Of a stretch of 64,000 bases of DNA, positions 1 to 9,074 are shown piece after piece. The stretch is taken from the NCBI GenBank assembly GCA_045589595.1, contig JAZNPK010000039.1, positions 62,001 through 126,000 of the forward strand, written 5' to 3'. The DNA is from SIG77 sp045589595 (lineage in GTDB: Bacteria; Verrucomicrobiota; Lentisphaeria; Victivallales; UBA1829). The notes under the pieces were generated by a model that was given only the letters and a program-made list of their open reading frames with translations, was not told where the DNA came from and did not search any database. Each line of letters starts with the position of its first letter. The stretch's first letter is position 1. The translations under genes and the position numbers were made by a program.

Positions 1-1505
1 CGCTGGAACTGATCGGCGGCAAGACCGAGATCACGCCTGAACAGGAACTGAAAGACAAAAAACGCGTTGAACAGGCACTGAGACTGGCGAAACTGTGGCG
101 TGAAAATGCGCCTCACATCAAGCTGGTCATCGGCAACAGCGGTGATTCCCTCGGTCTGATCGCGCAGTTGTTCCGTCAGAAATATCCCCGCGACATGATC
201 GATGCCATGGGTGAAGAATCTGTCGGTATGACGACGCCGCCCGAAATCTCTACCGCATTGTCTTACTGGAATCTGCGTGAACTCGCCCGCATTTACGGCT
301 ACAAGGATCTGATGCCGGAAGCCTGTTACGAGTGGAAGTGCCGTACCGGCAGATATTCCACGCCGGGCACCAATTTCCCCAACCGCGACCGCTTGATCGC
401 GTTGGCTTGGGGGAATAAACTGGTTCCCATCGGTATGGGCGCAGAATACGACAACAGTTATTACAACACCATCTGGGCCGGCGGTACTTTCTCCCGTAAT
501 CCGCTGGCTCAGCCGCGGCGCGACGCACTGATCAACACCATCTTCACTCAAGTTCTGGACCAGGTCACCTTCCAGCGTATGCTCCCCACCGGCAGTCAGA
601 CTGCTTACGTGCTGGAATTCAAACGCAGCGACGGAAAAATGGTCTATGCTCTGTGGACTGCCCGCGGCAGTGTGAAGAGTGCGATCAAGTTCTCCGCCGG
701 AGCAAAGGCGACCCATATTACCCAGCTCGGGAAAGAAAGACCCTGCGCGGAAACAGAAATTCTCAGCCCCATCCCCTTCTATATCGTGGCTGACAAAAAG
801 ATGGAATCCGTTCAGGTCGAAATGCAGCGGACCTTTGAAAATGAGCCGTCCGGCGATCTTTCCAAGGCTGTTGTGGCAGCGCCCATGGACAAAGCGGAAG
901 ACTGGGATTTCGTGGCGGGCGAAGACAAACGCATTATTCCCAGCGGTTCTGCAAATCTTCTGCGTAAACCCGGAAAATTCACGATCAGCACCGTTAAGGA
1001 TGACGCGAAGGGCGACTGTATTGAAGTCAAACTCGTTCCGGAAGGCGAAAGCCGTCCGCTGGTCAAGGAATACGGTTTCATCCGCCTGAAGAAGCCTGTG
1101 GAAATCGCCGGAACGCCCGACACGGTCGGTGTCTGGGTCAAAGGTAATTCCAGCTGGGGCAAGATCTTCCTTGAACTGGAAGATGCCGATGGCGAAGTGT
1201 GGCTCTCTGCCGGATCCGGCGGCTATGGCTGCGATACCTATGACTGGCCCGGCTTGATGTCGCTCAACTTCGATGGCTGGCATTTCCTCCAGATGCCCCT
1301 GACCGCCAAGTCTCCTGTGGAAAACCATTCCCCCGGCGACAACGAATGGCAGTGGCAGCGTGAGCGTACCGGTGACGGCAAACTCACCTATCCGCTGAAG
1401 GTTCGCGGTGTGGGCTTCATGATGGGCAGAAAGGTGTTGAACATCCTTGAAATGGAAGAACTGAAAGACCTCTCCTTCCGTCTGAAAGATTTCTCTGCCT
1501 ATTGA
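1..1505 (+). CDS. C-terminal part of a large glycosidase-like protein (5' end outside window)
   Basis: The frame is open from the first bases of the window, so the gene begins upstream; the in-frame TTG at 168 is only an internal codon. The visible ~500 residues start with a stretch resembling the end of a TIM-barrel glycoside hydrolase (VIGNSGDSLG, then a region rich in Trp, Tyr and Arg), followed by an all-beta segment (MVYALWTARG) like the beta-sandwich that follows GH39/GH-A catalytic barrels. The last ~200 residues look like a carbohydrate-binding, jelly-roll module (VGVWVKGNSSWGKIFLELED, DGWHFLQMPL). I infer a polysaccharide-acting enzyme, but catalytic residues and any signal peptide lie outside the window, so substrate cannot be given. 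It ends just before a strong terminator and is not part of the downstream transcription unit. Confidence 0.6.
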   Translation, partial: LELIGGKTEITPEQELKDKKRVEQALRLAKLWRENAPHIKLVIGNSGDSLGLIAQLFRQKYPRDMIDAMGEESVGMTTPPEISTALSYWNLRELARIYGYKDLMPEACYEWKCRTGRYSTPGTNFPNRDRLIALAWGNKLVPIGMGAEYDNSYYNTIWAGGTFSRNPLAQPRRDALINTIFTQVLDQVTFQRMLPTGSQTAYVLEFKRSDGKMVYALWTARGSVKSAIKFSAGAKATHITQLGKERPCAETEILSPIPFYIVADKKMESVQVEMQRTFENEPSGDLSKAVVAAPMDKAEDWDFVAGEDKRIIPSGSANLLRKPGKFTISTVKDDAKGDCIEVKLVPEGESRPLVKEYGFIRLKKPVEIAGTPDTVGVWVKGNSSWGKIFLELEDADGEVWLSAGSGGYGCDTYDWPGLMSLNFDGWHFLQMPLTAKSPVENHSPGDNEWQWQRERTGDGKLTYPLKVRGVGFMMGRKVLNILEMEELKDLSFRLKDFSAY

Positions 1506-1533
1506 GAAAAAAACTGAACCTGTAAGGTTTGAA

Positions 1534-1560
1534 GGGACAGCTCCGGCTGTCCCTTTTTTT
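1534..1560 (+). terminator. Rho-independent terminator after the glycosidase-like gene
   Basis: A perfect 8-bp stem (1534-1541 with 1546-1553), a TCCG tetraloop, and a run of seven T follow the stop codon by about 30 bases. Confidence 0.93.
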
Positions 1561-1590
1561 ATGCCGTCACGGGAAAAAACGGAAATGCGC

Positions 1591-1619
1591 TTGACATTCT
1601 CACGCCCGCGGAGTATCTT
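1591..1619 (+). promoter_or_regulatory. Sigma-70-type promoter of the CDF transporter gene
   Basis: TTGACA at 1591-1596 and TATCTT at 1614-1619 are separated by 17 bases, about 37 bases upstream of the start codon. Confidence 0.75.
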
Positions 1620-1655
1620 TTCAGATATATTTTTGCTGAATGATGAGGAATTACG

Positions 1656-2825
1656 ATGTTGAGTGAACTGTTGTGCCGTCTTTTTGTGCGCGGCTATGAT
1701 CGGCCCGAAGAACCGTCCGCCCGTCTGGGATACGGACTCCTGACCGGATTTGTGGGCGTGACCGTCAATCTTTTTCTGTTTGCTGTCAAACTGACGGCAG
1801 GTCTGATGGCAGGCAGTATTGCCATCGCTTCGGATGCCGTCAACAATCTGTCGGATGCCGGAACGGCGGTCATCACGATCATCGGATTCAAACTTTCCGC
1901 CAGACCCGCAGACAACGGACATCCCTTCGGACACGGACGCAGTGAATATATTGCCGGTGTGATCGTATCGGTGATCATTCTGGCGGTTGGCTTTGATTTT
2001 CTGAAAGAGGCAGTTCTGCGGATCTTCTCCCCGGAACCGGTGGCGACAGGCTGGGGCGTTTTTGCTGTGATCGGCGGCACGCTGCTGTTCAAAGGATGGC
2101 TGTATTTCTTCTATCGCAAGATCGGGAACCGGATCGATTCCGACGTGATCCGGGCGGCTGCAGTCGATAGTTTGAGTGATATGCTCGGGACGGCGGTTGT
2201 GCTCGGCGCCGTTTTCGCCGCACGGTTCACCGATTTTCCCGTGGACGCCTGCGCAGGTGCCGTTGTCGCCATCATGATCCTGGTCGCCGGCTTCCGGATC
2301 CTCAAGGATACGACGGACCCCCTGCTGGGAAAATGTCCCGATCCGGAACTGGTGCAGCAGTTGACAGAACGGCTGCTCGCCTGTGAAGGGATCCGCGGCG
2401 TCCACGATATCATTCTCCACAATTACGGACCGGATCAGTATTTTGCCACGGCTCATGCGGAAGTCTCGCTGGATGGGACGCCCCTTTCCATTCACGATAT
2501 GCTTGAGGCTGCCGAAGTGGAAGTGGGCAAACATCTGCCGGTTCATCTGCTGCTGCATTGCGATCCTTATGATACCACCGATCCGGTAGTGAAGGAGTGG
2601 CGCGTGAGACTGGAGGAAGTCGTGGCGGAATTTGACAATAAATTCAAAGTCTATGATTTCCGTCTGGAGGAGGGCGGCGCTGTCCGCTGTCTCTGTTTTC
2701 AGCTCCTCTTTCCCCGGAACTACATGATGACACAGGAAGATGTCACTGCCGAATTGACTGCCCGGATGCGGAAATATGATCCGGCGCTGGAATTGAAGAT
2801 CCAGTACAACCATTCCTATATATAA
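1656..2825 (+). CDS. Cation diffusion facilitator (CDF) family metal exporter
   Basis: A 389-residue inner-membrane CDF antiporter that would export a divalent metal in exchange for protons. About six hydrophobic segments fill residues 25-220, followed by a cytoplasmic ferredoxin-like domain and an extra C-terminal stretch of ~90 residues (total length is longer than the usual ~300). The site in TM2 reads SDAVNNLSD (N63, D67) and that in TM5 VDSLSDM (D171, D175); HPFGHGRSEY marks the conserved loop. An Asn-Asp/Asp-Asp site is what is described for Mn-exporting CDF proteins, while zinc exporters usually have His-Asp, so manganese (or iron) is inferred rather than zinc. ATG 1656 is preceded by GAGG. 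The gene is monocistronic in appearance. Confidence 0.9.
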   Translation: MLSELLCRLFVRGYDRPEEPSARLGYGLLTGFVGVTVNLFLFAVKLTAGLMAGSIAIASDAVNNLSDAGTAVITIIGFKLSARPADNGHPFGHGRSEYIAGVIVSVIILAVGFDFLKEAVLRIFSPEPVATGWGVFAVIGGTLLFKGWLYFFYRKIGNRIDSDVIRAAAVDSLSDMLGTAVVLGAVFAARFTDFPVDACAGAVVAIMILVAGFRILKDTTDPLLGKCPDPELVQQLTERLLACEGIRGVHDIILHNYGPDQYFATAHAEVSLDGTPLSIHDMLEAAEVEVGKHLPVHLLLHCDPYDTTDPVVKEWRVRLEEVVAEFDNKFKVYDFRLEEGGAVRCLCFQLLFPRNYMMTQEDVTAELTARMRKYDPALELKIQYNHSYI

Positions 2826-2838
2826 TATCTCCGCGCCC

Positions 2839-2867
2839 TTGAAAAAATCCGCAAAACGGTGTAAATT
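2839..2867 (+). promoter_or_regulatory. Probable promoter of threonine synthase gene
   Basis: TTGAAA at 2839-2844 and TAAATT at 2862-2867 with a 17-base spacer lie 40 bases before the start codon. No attenuator or riboswitch was recognised in the short leader. Confidence 0.6.
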
Positions 2868-2906
2868 ATACGGATAACATAATTTACCCGAACTTACAGA
2901 AAACGG

Positions 2907-4406
2907 ATGTGCAATATGCAGTTTACCAGTACAAGATGCCGGATGGAATTGGAATCGGCAAAAGTGATCACGCAGGGGATCTCCAATGACGGCGGACTTT
3001 TTGTGCCGCTTTTCTTTCCGCAGATCACGGAGGAAATGATCGACCGCATGGTCGGTATGTCTTACAAAGAACGCGCAAAAACCGTGTTGAGTCTTTATCT
3101 GACAGATTTTACTGATGACGAGATCACCCGCTGCGTGGAAGGTGCTTATACCGGTACGTTTGAAAATGAAGAGCCCGCCCCCATGCCCGAAGTGAAAAAA
3201 GGCATGAATCTGCTGGAACTCTGGCACGGTCCCACCTGCGCATTCAAGGATATGGCGCTTCAGCTGCTGCCCTATCTGCTGACGACTTCCGCGTCAAAGA
3301 TCGCGCCGGACCGCACGATGGTGATCCTGGTGGCAACGTCCGGCGATACGGGGAAGGCGGCGCTGGACGGGTTCGCCGATGTGGAAAAGACCCGGATCAT
3401 CGTGTTTTATCCCCAGGACGGCGTCAGCCCCATGCAGAAACTCCAGATGACCACCCAGACCGGAAACAATGTGGCTGTCAGCGGGATCTTCGGCAACTTT
3501 GATGATGCCCAGACCGGTGTCAAAAACATCTTCGCCGACGGGGAGATGAAAGCGTTTCTTGCAGAAAAAAATATGGAATTCTCCTCTGCCAACTCCATCA
3601 ACTTCGGCAGACTCGTCCCCCAGATCGTCTATTATGTGTCCGCATACTGCGACCTGCTGAAAAACTGCCGCATCAGAAAAGGCGATGCGTTCAATGTCAC
3701 TGTTCCCACCGGGAACTTCGGCAATATTCTGGCGGCTGTTTACGCAAAGCGCATGGGGATCCCCATTGCAAAATTCATTTGCGCCTCCAATAAAAACAAT
3801 ATTCTCACCGACTTTATCCGCACGGGCGTCTATGACCGGAACCGGGCATTCCATACAACGGTCAGTCCGTCTATGGATATTCTCATTTCCTCCAATCTGG
3901 AACGGCTGCTCTATCACCTCAGCGGAAACGATCCCGCCTTTGTCAGCAGGATCATGGCGGATCTGAAGGAGCAGGGGAAATACTCCATTCCCGCCGGTAT
4001 GCTCGCGGAACTCCAGCAGGAATTTTACGGCGGATTCTGCGACGATGAGGCAACGAAAAAGACCATCCGCGATCTGTTCGCTGAACGGAATTACCTCTGC
4101 GACACTCATACGGCGGTGGCGGTCAATGTCTATGAACAGTATCTGAAAGAGACCGGCGACGATACGCCCTGCGTGATCGCATCCACGGCATCTCCCTACA
4201 AGTTTGCCAAAGCCGTTCTGGAAGCCGTCAATAACGGCGCAGAACTGCCGCAGGATGAGTTCGCCATGGTGGAGGAATTGTCGCGCATCACCGGAACGGC
4301 GATCCCCGCTCCCCTTGCCGGACTCAAGAGCCGCACCGTGCTGCATCGTTCCTCGGTGGAAAAAGAGAATATGAGCGGTTTCATCCGGGAGTTTCTGAGC
4401 CGCTGA
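2907..4406 (+). CDS. thrC: Threonine synthase
   Basis: A 499-residue PLP enzyme that converts O-phosphohomoserine to threonine in the cytoplasm. The Schiff-base lysine is K114 in HGPTCAFKDMALQ; SGDTG and the phosphate-binding PTGNFGN are present, as is the family N terminus (MQFTSTR). This places it in the long, ThrC/Thr4-like class rather than the ~350-residue class. The N-terminal MQFTSTR at ATG 2916 matches where the family normally begins and has GGAT eight bases upstream, so translation may start there rather than at 2907. It is transcribed alone, between its own promoter and a terminator; no other threonine gene is nearby. Confidence 0.95.
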   Translation: MCNMQFTSTRCRMELESAKVITQGISNDGGLFVPLFFPQITEEMIDRMVGMSYKERAKTVLSLYLTDFTDDEITRCVEGAYTGTFENEEPAPMPEVKKGMNLLELWHGPTCAFKDMALQLLPYLLTTSASKIAPDRTMVILVATSGDTGKAALDGFADVEKTRIIVFYPQDGVSPMQKLQMTTQTGNNVAVSGIFGNFDDAQTGVKNIFADGEMKAFLAEKNMEFSSANSINFGRLVPQIVYYVSAYCDLLKNCRIRKGDAFNVTVPTGNFGNILAAVYAKRMGIPIAKFICASNKNNILTDFIRTGVYDRNRAFHTTVSPSMDILISSNLERLLYHLSGNDPAFVSRIMADLKEQGKYSIPAGMLAELQQEFYGGFCDDEATKKTIRDLFAERNYLCDTHTAVAVNVYEQYLKETGDDTPCVIASTASPYKFAKAVLEAVNNGAELPQDEFAMVEELSRITGTAIPAPLAGLKSRTVLHRSSVEKENMSGFIREFLSR

Positions 4407-4428
4407 CATCTTTTTACCGTGTACCGGA

Positions 4429-4466
4429 CGCCTGTCTGCCTGTTGAATGGCGGACAGGCGTTTTTT
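4429..4466 (+). terminator. Rho-independent terminator after thrC
   Basis: A 12-base arm (4429-4440) pairs with 4449-4460 with one mismatch, an eight-base loop lies between them, and six T follow. Confidence 0.9.
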
Positions 4467-4653
4467 ATTACAGATTTACGGATTGCTTACAGAAAAGTAA
4501 GCGTGTGTCATAAAAATTACGGTGTTTGTTATGATCTTGTTATAATAATATATGACAAAAAATATAAAAAACAATAACAGATAAAATCACTGTAAAAAAC
4601 TGGATTTTCAACTCAAAACAGATAAAAAATGCAAAAAAAACGCATAAATATTC
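4467..4653. other. AT-rich spacer with no gene seen
   Basis: This ~190-base stretch is far richer in A and T than its surroundings and carries several A and T tracts. No open frame with a ribosome site, no tRNA and no clear repeat was found; it leads into the promoter at 4654 and could act as an upstream AT-rich element (inference). Confidence 0.5.
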
Positions 4654-4682
4654 TTGACAAATCGTAGAGGAAATGGTATATT
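4654..4682 (+). promoter_or_regulatory. Strong sigma-70-type promoter of the lipoprotein gene
   Basis: TTGACA (4654-4659) and TATATT (4677-4682) are 17 bases apart and preceded by a long A/T-rich tract, giving a leader of about 50 bases. Confidence 0.8.
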
Positions 4683-4740
4683 AAAAAAGTGGCGCAATAA
4701 AACAGAAATAGCAATTTTTAATGACAAAGGATTTTGCCCG

Positions 4741-5229
4741 ATGAAAAACTGTTGTTTGAAGAACATGTTCCGTTCCACGCTGATCGCCGGTGCCATGCTT
4801 GCTTTTGCCGGTCTGTTCTCTGCCTGTTCCACTGTTTCCGAAACGGCGGAAGCAACTGCAGAAGTCGATCCGGTGATCGCCGCCGAATCAGAGCTGAGTG
4901 AAAAACTGCTCATCGCCTTTATTAAAGATGATGCAAAGGAATTCCGCTCCCATCTCACGGGTGCCGCTCTGGAAAAATTCGGTGAAAAAGAATTCCGTGT
5001 GACCCGTCAGCAGATCACAGAAGCCATGGGGGAAGTGAAGGATTACGAATATCTGACCACTTTGTACGCTCCCGGTTTCCGTTCCTATGTCTGGAAAGTT
5101 ACGTTTGAACGGGGTGAGACCCGCGACCAGACGAAGAAGCTGACGCAGGAAACGCTGTTCCGTGTGGTGATGGTGACACCTGCGGATGAAAAGGTCCCGC
5201 CCTTTATCTTCACCTTCGGTTTCCTCTGA
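4741..5229 (+). CDS. Small putative lipoprotein of unknown function
   Basis: A 162-residue protein with a basic N terminus (KNCCLKNMFR), a hydrophobic stretch and a lipobox ending LFSAC, so it is probably exported and lipid-anchored. The mature part begins with an Ala/Glu-rich linker and continues as a ~120-residue alpha/beta domain with no motif I recognise; its pattern (helix-rich start, then strands with FRSYVWKVTFERG) is reminiscent of small NTF2-like domains, but this is a guess. The start at ATG 4741 is chosen because it begins the signal sequence; an upstream in-frame TTG at 4654 is the promoter -35 box. It has its own strong promoter and terminator and may be abundant. Confidence 0.75.
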   Translation: MKNCCLKNMFRSTLIAGAMLAFAGLFSACSTVSETAEATAEVDPVIAAESELSEKLLIAFIKDDAKEFRSHLTGAALEKFGEKEFRVTRQQITEAMGEVKDYEYLTTLYAPGFRSYVWKVTFERGETRDQTKKLTQETLFRVVMVTPADEKVPPFIFTFGFL

Positions 5230-5239
5230 TCCGGAAAAC

Positions 5240-5274
5240 ATACCTGTACGCGCTTGGAAAGTACAGGTATTTTT
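5240..5274 (+). terminator. Rho-independent terminator after the lipoprotein gene
   Basis: A 10-bp perfect stem (5240-5249 with 5261-5270), an 11-base loop and a short T run. Confidence 0.88.
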
Positions 5275-5357
5275 GCATACACGCACATGAAGTCAAAATC
5301 AAAATAGAATCAAATCGCAGAGTCAACACAAAACAAACGTCAGGAAAGGACAAAGTA

Positions 5358-6941
5358 ATGAAAAGACTCTTGAAAGCGGTTCTGCCGGTGGTTGCAGGTA
5401 CATTCCTGCTTCAGCCCTGTGCAGAAGCACAACAGAAGTCTGAGGCTGGTGTCCGCAAGATCATGTTTCTTGCGAACGATGCACAGTCCCGGTACACAAG
5501 CAAAGTATTTGAACTGAAACACGTGGCACCCACGGACATTATTCCCTATGTCCATGCGGCGATCTCCCGTTTCAGTGCCCGCTCCTCTGTTCAGCGGATC
5601 ACCAGCACGGATCCCAAGAGCAAAGGTGCGCTGCTCGTTTCCACAGGTCCCAAGTGCATGCCCTTTTTGGAAGATCTGATCAAGAAGATCGACAAGCCGG
5701 GCAAACTGGACCAGTACGGCTCCCTGATCGAAGGCAGCGGTATCACGCGTATCAGCTATTCTCCCAAGTACCGTGCAGCCCACGATATGGTTGCGCTGGT
5801 GCGTGATGTGTTCGGTTCTTCCGAATGCAACGCCTATCTGGATGAAGGTTCCAACACCATCTACTGGAAAGACGAACATCACAGTGCCATCGGAACTCTG
5901 GCATGGATCGAATATCTGGACCGTCCTCTGCCGCAGGCTGAGATCCGTCTGACCTACTATGAATTCCGCGAAAGCAATCTGCGCGATATCGGTTTCGACT
6001 ATCTGGCGTGGAAGAACGGTCCGGGCGTGAACATGTTCAATGTCGGTTACAATGCCGGTCACATTGCCATGGATGAAGCGTTCAGCTCTGTTGTTCTCCA
6101 GAATGCCGGTTCTGCTCTGAGTGATCTTGCTTCCAAGTTCAGCAGCACCTGGGGTTACGGCGGATTCTTCACGGCTCCCCAGTTTGACATGAGTTTCATC
6201 CGTCTGCTTCAGCAGTCCGGCAACGCCACGGTGTCCGGCCATGCTGCGCTTCAGGTTCTCGGCACACCGGTTGCCAGTTCCGCAATGATGAGCGATCTGA
6301 TGGCAAAAGGCGAAAACACGCCCTTCAAATACAGAGTTGATGTTGTTCCCGAATACCAGAACATCCAGAAGACCGGTGAAGGTCGTACCTGGATCGGTTA
6401 CCCCAACAACACGGAAATGGCTGCCACTGCCGGTTCTGTGATCCCCCTGGATCCCAACGCGGTCGCCAGTGCCAGTTTCACGGTTTACAATCCCATCATC
6501 TGCTTTGCCGGTGACAGCGGTCTTGTTCTGACGCCGCCGGAAAAGAAGAAAGATTCTCTTTATGACGGTAAAAACGGCTGCGTGATCTTCCGCTATGATG
6601 CGAAATTCAGCAATGTGGTGGAACGCGGTGATACCGGTAACGAACTGGGCAACTCCGTTTCTATTGAAGGCGGCACCACCCTCGGTTTCAACACGGAAAA
6701 GATCCTGACCGTTTACGAAAAAGAATCCGATGTGGAACAGACCATCGGTTTCCCCTTCTTCAGCCGTATTCCCTATCTTCAGTATCTCTTCAGCACCACG
6801 ACTACCATCAAGGAAAAAACCTATGTGGTGGTCACGGCGGAAGCCCGTCTGATCCATCTTGAAAAACCTGCGAAAGCCCGTGCGACCCGCGAGCTGCAGG
6901 TCGATCTGAAAGATCAGGGAACTGAATTCTTCAAGAAATAA
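5358..6941 (+). CDS. Secretin-like exported protein, first of a tandem pair
   Basis: A 527-residue protein with a signal peptide (MKRLLKAVLPVVAGTFLLQP, cleaved near AEAQ). After the signal, residues ~45-100 (YTSKVFELKHVAPTDIIPYV) and ~130-180 look like the N1-type subdomains of GspD/PilQ secretins. The segment AEIRLTYYEFRESNLRDIGF matches the start of a secretin core, and GFPFFSRIPYLQYLFSTT near residue 480 matches the core's closing motif (usually P-LLGDIPILGxLF). About 150 residues between these are specific to this protein. An outer-membrane or periplasmic ring is inferred. It is cotranscribed with the paralogue 18 bases downstream. AGGAAAGGAC precedes the ATG. No pilotin, ATPase or pseudopilin gene is adjacent. 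Confidence 0.7.
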   Translation: MKRLLKAVLPVVAGTFLLQPCAEAQQKSEAGVRKIMFLANDAQSRYTSKVFELKHVAPTDIIPYVHAAISRFSARSSVQRITSTDPKSKGALLVSTGPKCMPFLEDLIKKIDKPGKLDQYGSLIEGSGITRISYSPKYRAAHDMVALVRDVFGSSECNAYLDEGSNTIYWKDEHHSAIGTLAWIEYLDRPLPQAEIRLTYYEFRESNLRDIGFDYLAWKNGPGVNMFNVGYNAGHIAMDEAFSSVVLQNAGSALSDLASKFSSTWGYGGFFTAPQFDMSFIRLLQQSGNATVSGHAALQVLGTPVASSAMMSDLMAKGENTPFKYRVDVVPEYQNIQKTGEGRTWIGYPNNTEMAATAGSVIPLDPNAVASASFTVYNPIICFAGDSGLVLTPPEKKKDSLYDGKNGCVIFRYDAKFSNVVERGDTGNELGNSVSIEGGTTLGFNTEKILTVYEKESDVEQTIGFPFFSRIPYLQYLFSTTTTIKEKTYVVVTAEARLIHLEKPAKARATRELQVDLKDQGTEFFKK

Positions 6942-6959
6942 GAGAAAGGCAATCGAAAC

Positions 6960-8882
6960 ATGAAAAACATGAAATTTATTGCAGTCGCTGCCGGTTCTCT
7001 TCTGATGCTCCCGGCTCTTCTCAGTGCGCAAGCCTCTGAAACGGTTACTCTGATCCCGGAAGTTCCCGGTGGTCAGCCCGGATTCGGCGGCGGTTACACC
7101 GGCGGTTATGCTCCGGCAGCTGTCGATGCAAAACTGAATGTCAACATTGCTGATGATGTTCACACGGTCGAATTCATCCGCGACAATGTGGACCCGTACA
7201 CGGTCACGAAAGCGTATGAGATCAAGAATGCCAACCCCTATGCGGTGCGCGGCTACCTCCTGAACGTTGTCAACGCAAAATCTCTCCGCGGCAGTCCGGT
7301 GCAGGTCGATGCCCTCAAGTTCAATGACGGCACTGCTCTGGTGATCGTTTCTGCGGAAGAATACCGTTTCACGGATTCCATGACCGGCGAAGGCATCGAT
7401 ACCATCATTGCCAAACTGGACAAAAAAGGTCTCTCCTACGGCGGCAACACCAACAGCTTCATCTACTTCCCCAAAGCCAATACGGCGGCGGGTCTGAAAG
7501 ATATGATCGCCAATGTCGGTGCCAGTATGTCCGACAACGAATTCGGCAACGGCATTGACACGCTCCGTGTTGATTCCGGGCTGAACGCCCTGGTCGTCAG
7601 TGCGCCCATGTGGTCCTGGAAAAACGTTGCAAAAATGCTTGCAGCGTATGACAATCCGGCTCCGGAAGTGCGTATTTCCTACAAGGTCTATGAAGTCTAT
7701 GCAGAAAACGATGACAAGATCGGTATCGACTTCCAGTCCTGGAAAAACAATGACGGTGTTGATCTCTTTGCCACCGGCGCCCGCGCCCGCCGCAACTGGT
7801 CCACGCTGTTCACCGGCAGCCCCACGCACAATCACGAAAACAATTCCCGTTACATCAACTTCCAGCCCAAGTGGAACACCCGTTATCTGGACTTCATGAC
7901 GGCTCACGGACATGCAAAACTGATGCAGAGCGGTGTGCTTGTTGCCAAGAACCGTGAAGTTTCCAAATTCAATATGAACTACGGTTACTTCCACGATCAG
8001 ACCGATGTGAATATCGATAACGCCACCGGCACTGCTTCCATGAACTACATGAAGCCCAATGTGGATGTGATCCCCCGTCAGGCGATCACGGACATCATTC
8101 CGGAAAGCTTGCTCAAACAGCTGGCTCCGAACCTCACAGCGTCCAACAATAACTGGCGCGTGTTGTATCAGCTGGCAAATGACCTCTCCACCTACGGTGA
8201 TGCAGAAGCTCTGAAAAAATCTCTGGATGTGACCAAATATCTCCAGATGGGTTACACCATGGAAGATATCAACCGTATGCTGGTGATCGCCACTGCGCTG
8301 AATCAGGTTTACTGGAACAAGAACCCCATGAATCCTGCCGACCGCAGCCACGGTTACATGACCAGCAACGCCATGGCGGGTATCATCCACGGCAAACTCC
8401 AGATCCCCATGCCCAGCAGCGGATTCAAACTGGAAATGCAGGTGCAGCCGGTCGTGACCCAGAAGGCGACTCAGCTTGACTTCGTCTTCTCCGGCGTGTC
8501 CCTCATCGGCTGGAACAGCGATGGTTCCCCCCGTACCAGCAAATCCGATGCGAACACCCGCATCCAGCTCACCAACGGACCTCAGGAATTTGTGGTCAGC
8601 GACATTCAGAAAGTGGAGATCGTCCGCGGTATCGCCGGTCTGCCCATCCTGAAAGACCTGCCCGTTCTCGGCTGGCTCTTCGGTGACGAAAACGAATCCA
8701 CCAAAAAGACCCGGATCGTGATCACCCTGCGTGCGGAATATGCCAATCCCAACGACGCCATGCCTGCTGAAGTCCGCAAGAACGTCGGCAAGATCATGGA
8801 CGATCTGGAAAAAGGCTGGAGAAGCCCCGTCAACAACGTCGGCTTCCAGCAGCTCCTGCTCGATACAGATGAATGGAAATGA
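6960..8882 (+). CDS. Secretin-like exported protein, second of a tandem pair
   Basis: A 640-residue paralogue of the preceding protein. It has a signal peptide (MKNMKFIAVAAGSLLMLPAL, cleavage near LSAQA), a Gly-rich linker, an N1-like subdomain (VTKAYEIKNANPYAVRGYLL), then EVRISYKVYEVYAENDDKIG as the start of the core, and GIAGLPILKDLPVLGWLFGD with IVITLRAEY at the end, a clear secretin-type closing motif. A ~200-residue insertion (about 270-460) separates the two halves. The pair shares the phrase IGFDYLAWKN / IGIDFQSWKN, showing common origin. AGAAAGGC lies upstream of the ATG. Function as an outer-membrane pore is inferred; a scaffold that has lost pore function is an alternative. Confidence 0.72.
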   Translation: MKNMKFIAVAAGSLLMLPALLSAQASETVTLIPEVPGGQPGFGGGYTGGYAPAAVDAKLNVNIADDVHTVEFIRDNVDPYTVTKAYEIKNANPYAVRGYLLNVVNAKSLRGSPVQVDALKFNDGTALVIVSAEEYRFTDSMTGEGIDTIIAKLDKKGLSYGGNTNSFIYFPKANTAAGLKDMIANVGASMSDNEFGNGIDTLRVDSGLNALVVSAPMWSWKNVAKMLAAYDNPAPEVRISYKVYEVYAENDDKIGIDFQSWKNNDGVDLFATGARARRNWSTLFTGSPTHNHENNSRYINFQPKWNTRYLDFMTAHGHAKLMQSGVLVAKNREVSKFNMNYGYFHDQTDVNIDNATGTASMNYMKPNVDVIPRQAITDIIPESLLKQLAPNLTASNNNWRVLYQLANDLSTYGDAEALKKSLDVTKYLQMGYTMEDINRMLVIATALNQVYWNKNPMNPADRSHGYMTSNAMAGIIHGKLQIPMPSSGFKLEMQVQPVVTQKATQLDFVFSGVSLIGWNSDGSPRTSKSDANTRIQLTNGPQEFVVSDIQKVEIVRGIAGLPILKDLPVLGWLFGDENESTKKTRIVITLRAEYANPNDAMPAEVRKNVGKIMDDLEKGWRSPVNNVGFQQLLLDTDEWK

Positions 8883-8918
8883 TCCACTGATCTGATATCA
8901 ACAGAAAATGGTACACAC

Positions 8919-8952
8919 AAGCCCGTCTTCCCTGTGGAGGACGGGCTTTTTT
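8919..8952 (+). terminator. Rho-independent terminator after the secretin-like pair
   Basis: A 13-bp stem with one G-T pair (8919-8931 with 8936-8948), a four-base loop and a T run. Confidence 0.93.
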
Positions 8953-8989
8953 CATTGCCGGAATTGTTGCTTTTTTCTGTTTTTCAGAC

Positions 8990-9017
8990 TTGAATTTCAA
9001 AAAGGAAACGATACATT
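8990..9017 (+). promoter_or_regulatory. Probable promoter of the ADP-ribosylglycohydrolase-isomerase unit
   Basis: TTGAAT (8990-8995), a 16-base spacer and TACATT (9012-9017) precede the start codon by ~58 bases. Confidence 0.5.
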
Positions 9018-9074
9018 AAAGCAGATTCAGAAGAGGACTGTACATCAAAACACAAAAATCAAGGAGAATTTCTT

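Noticed and set aside
168..170. TTG as the start of the first gene
   Set aside because: The frame continues upstream without a stop to the window edge with protein-like sequence; it is an internal Leu codon.
5340..8390. A 1016-codon open frame on the minus strand
   Set aside because: It lies wholly antisense to the two secretin-like genes, is rich in His/Arg and lacks a ribosome site or family motif; it is a codon-bias shadow.
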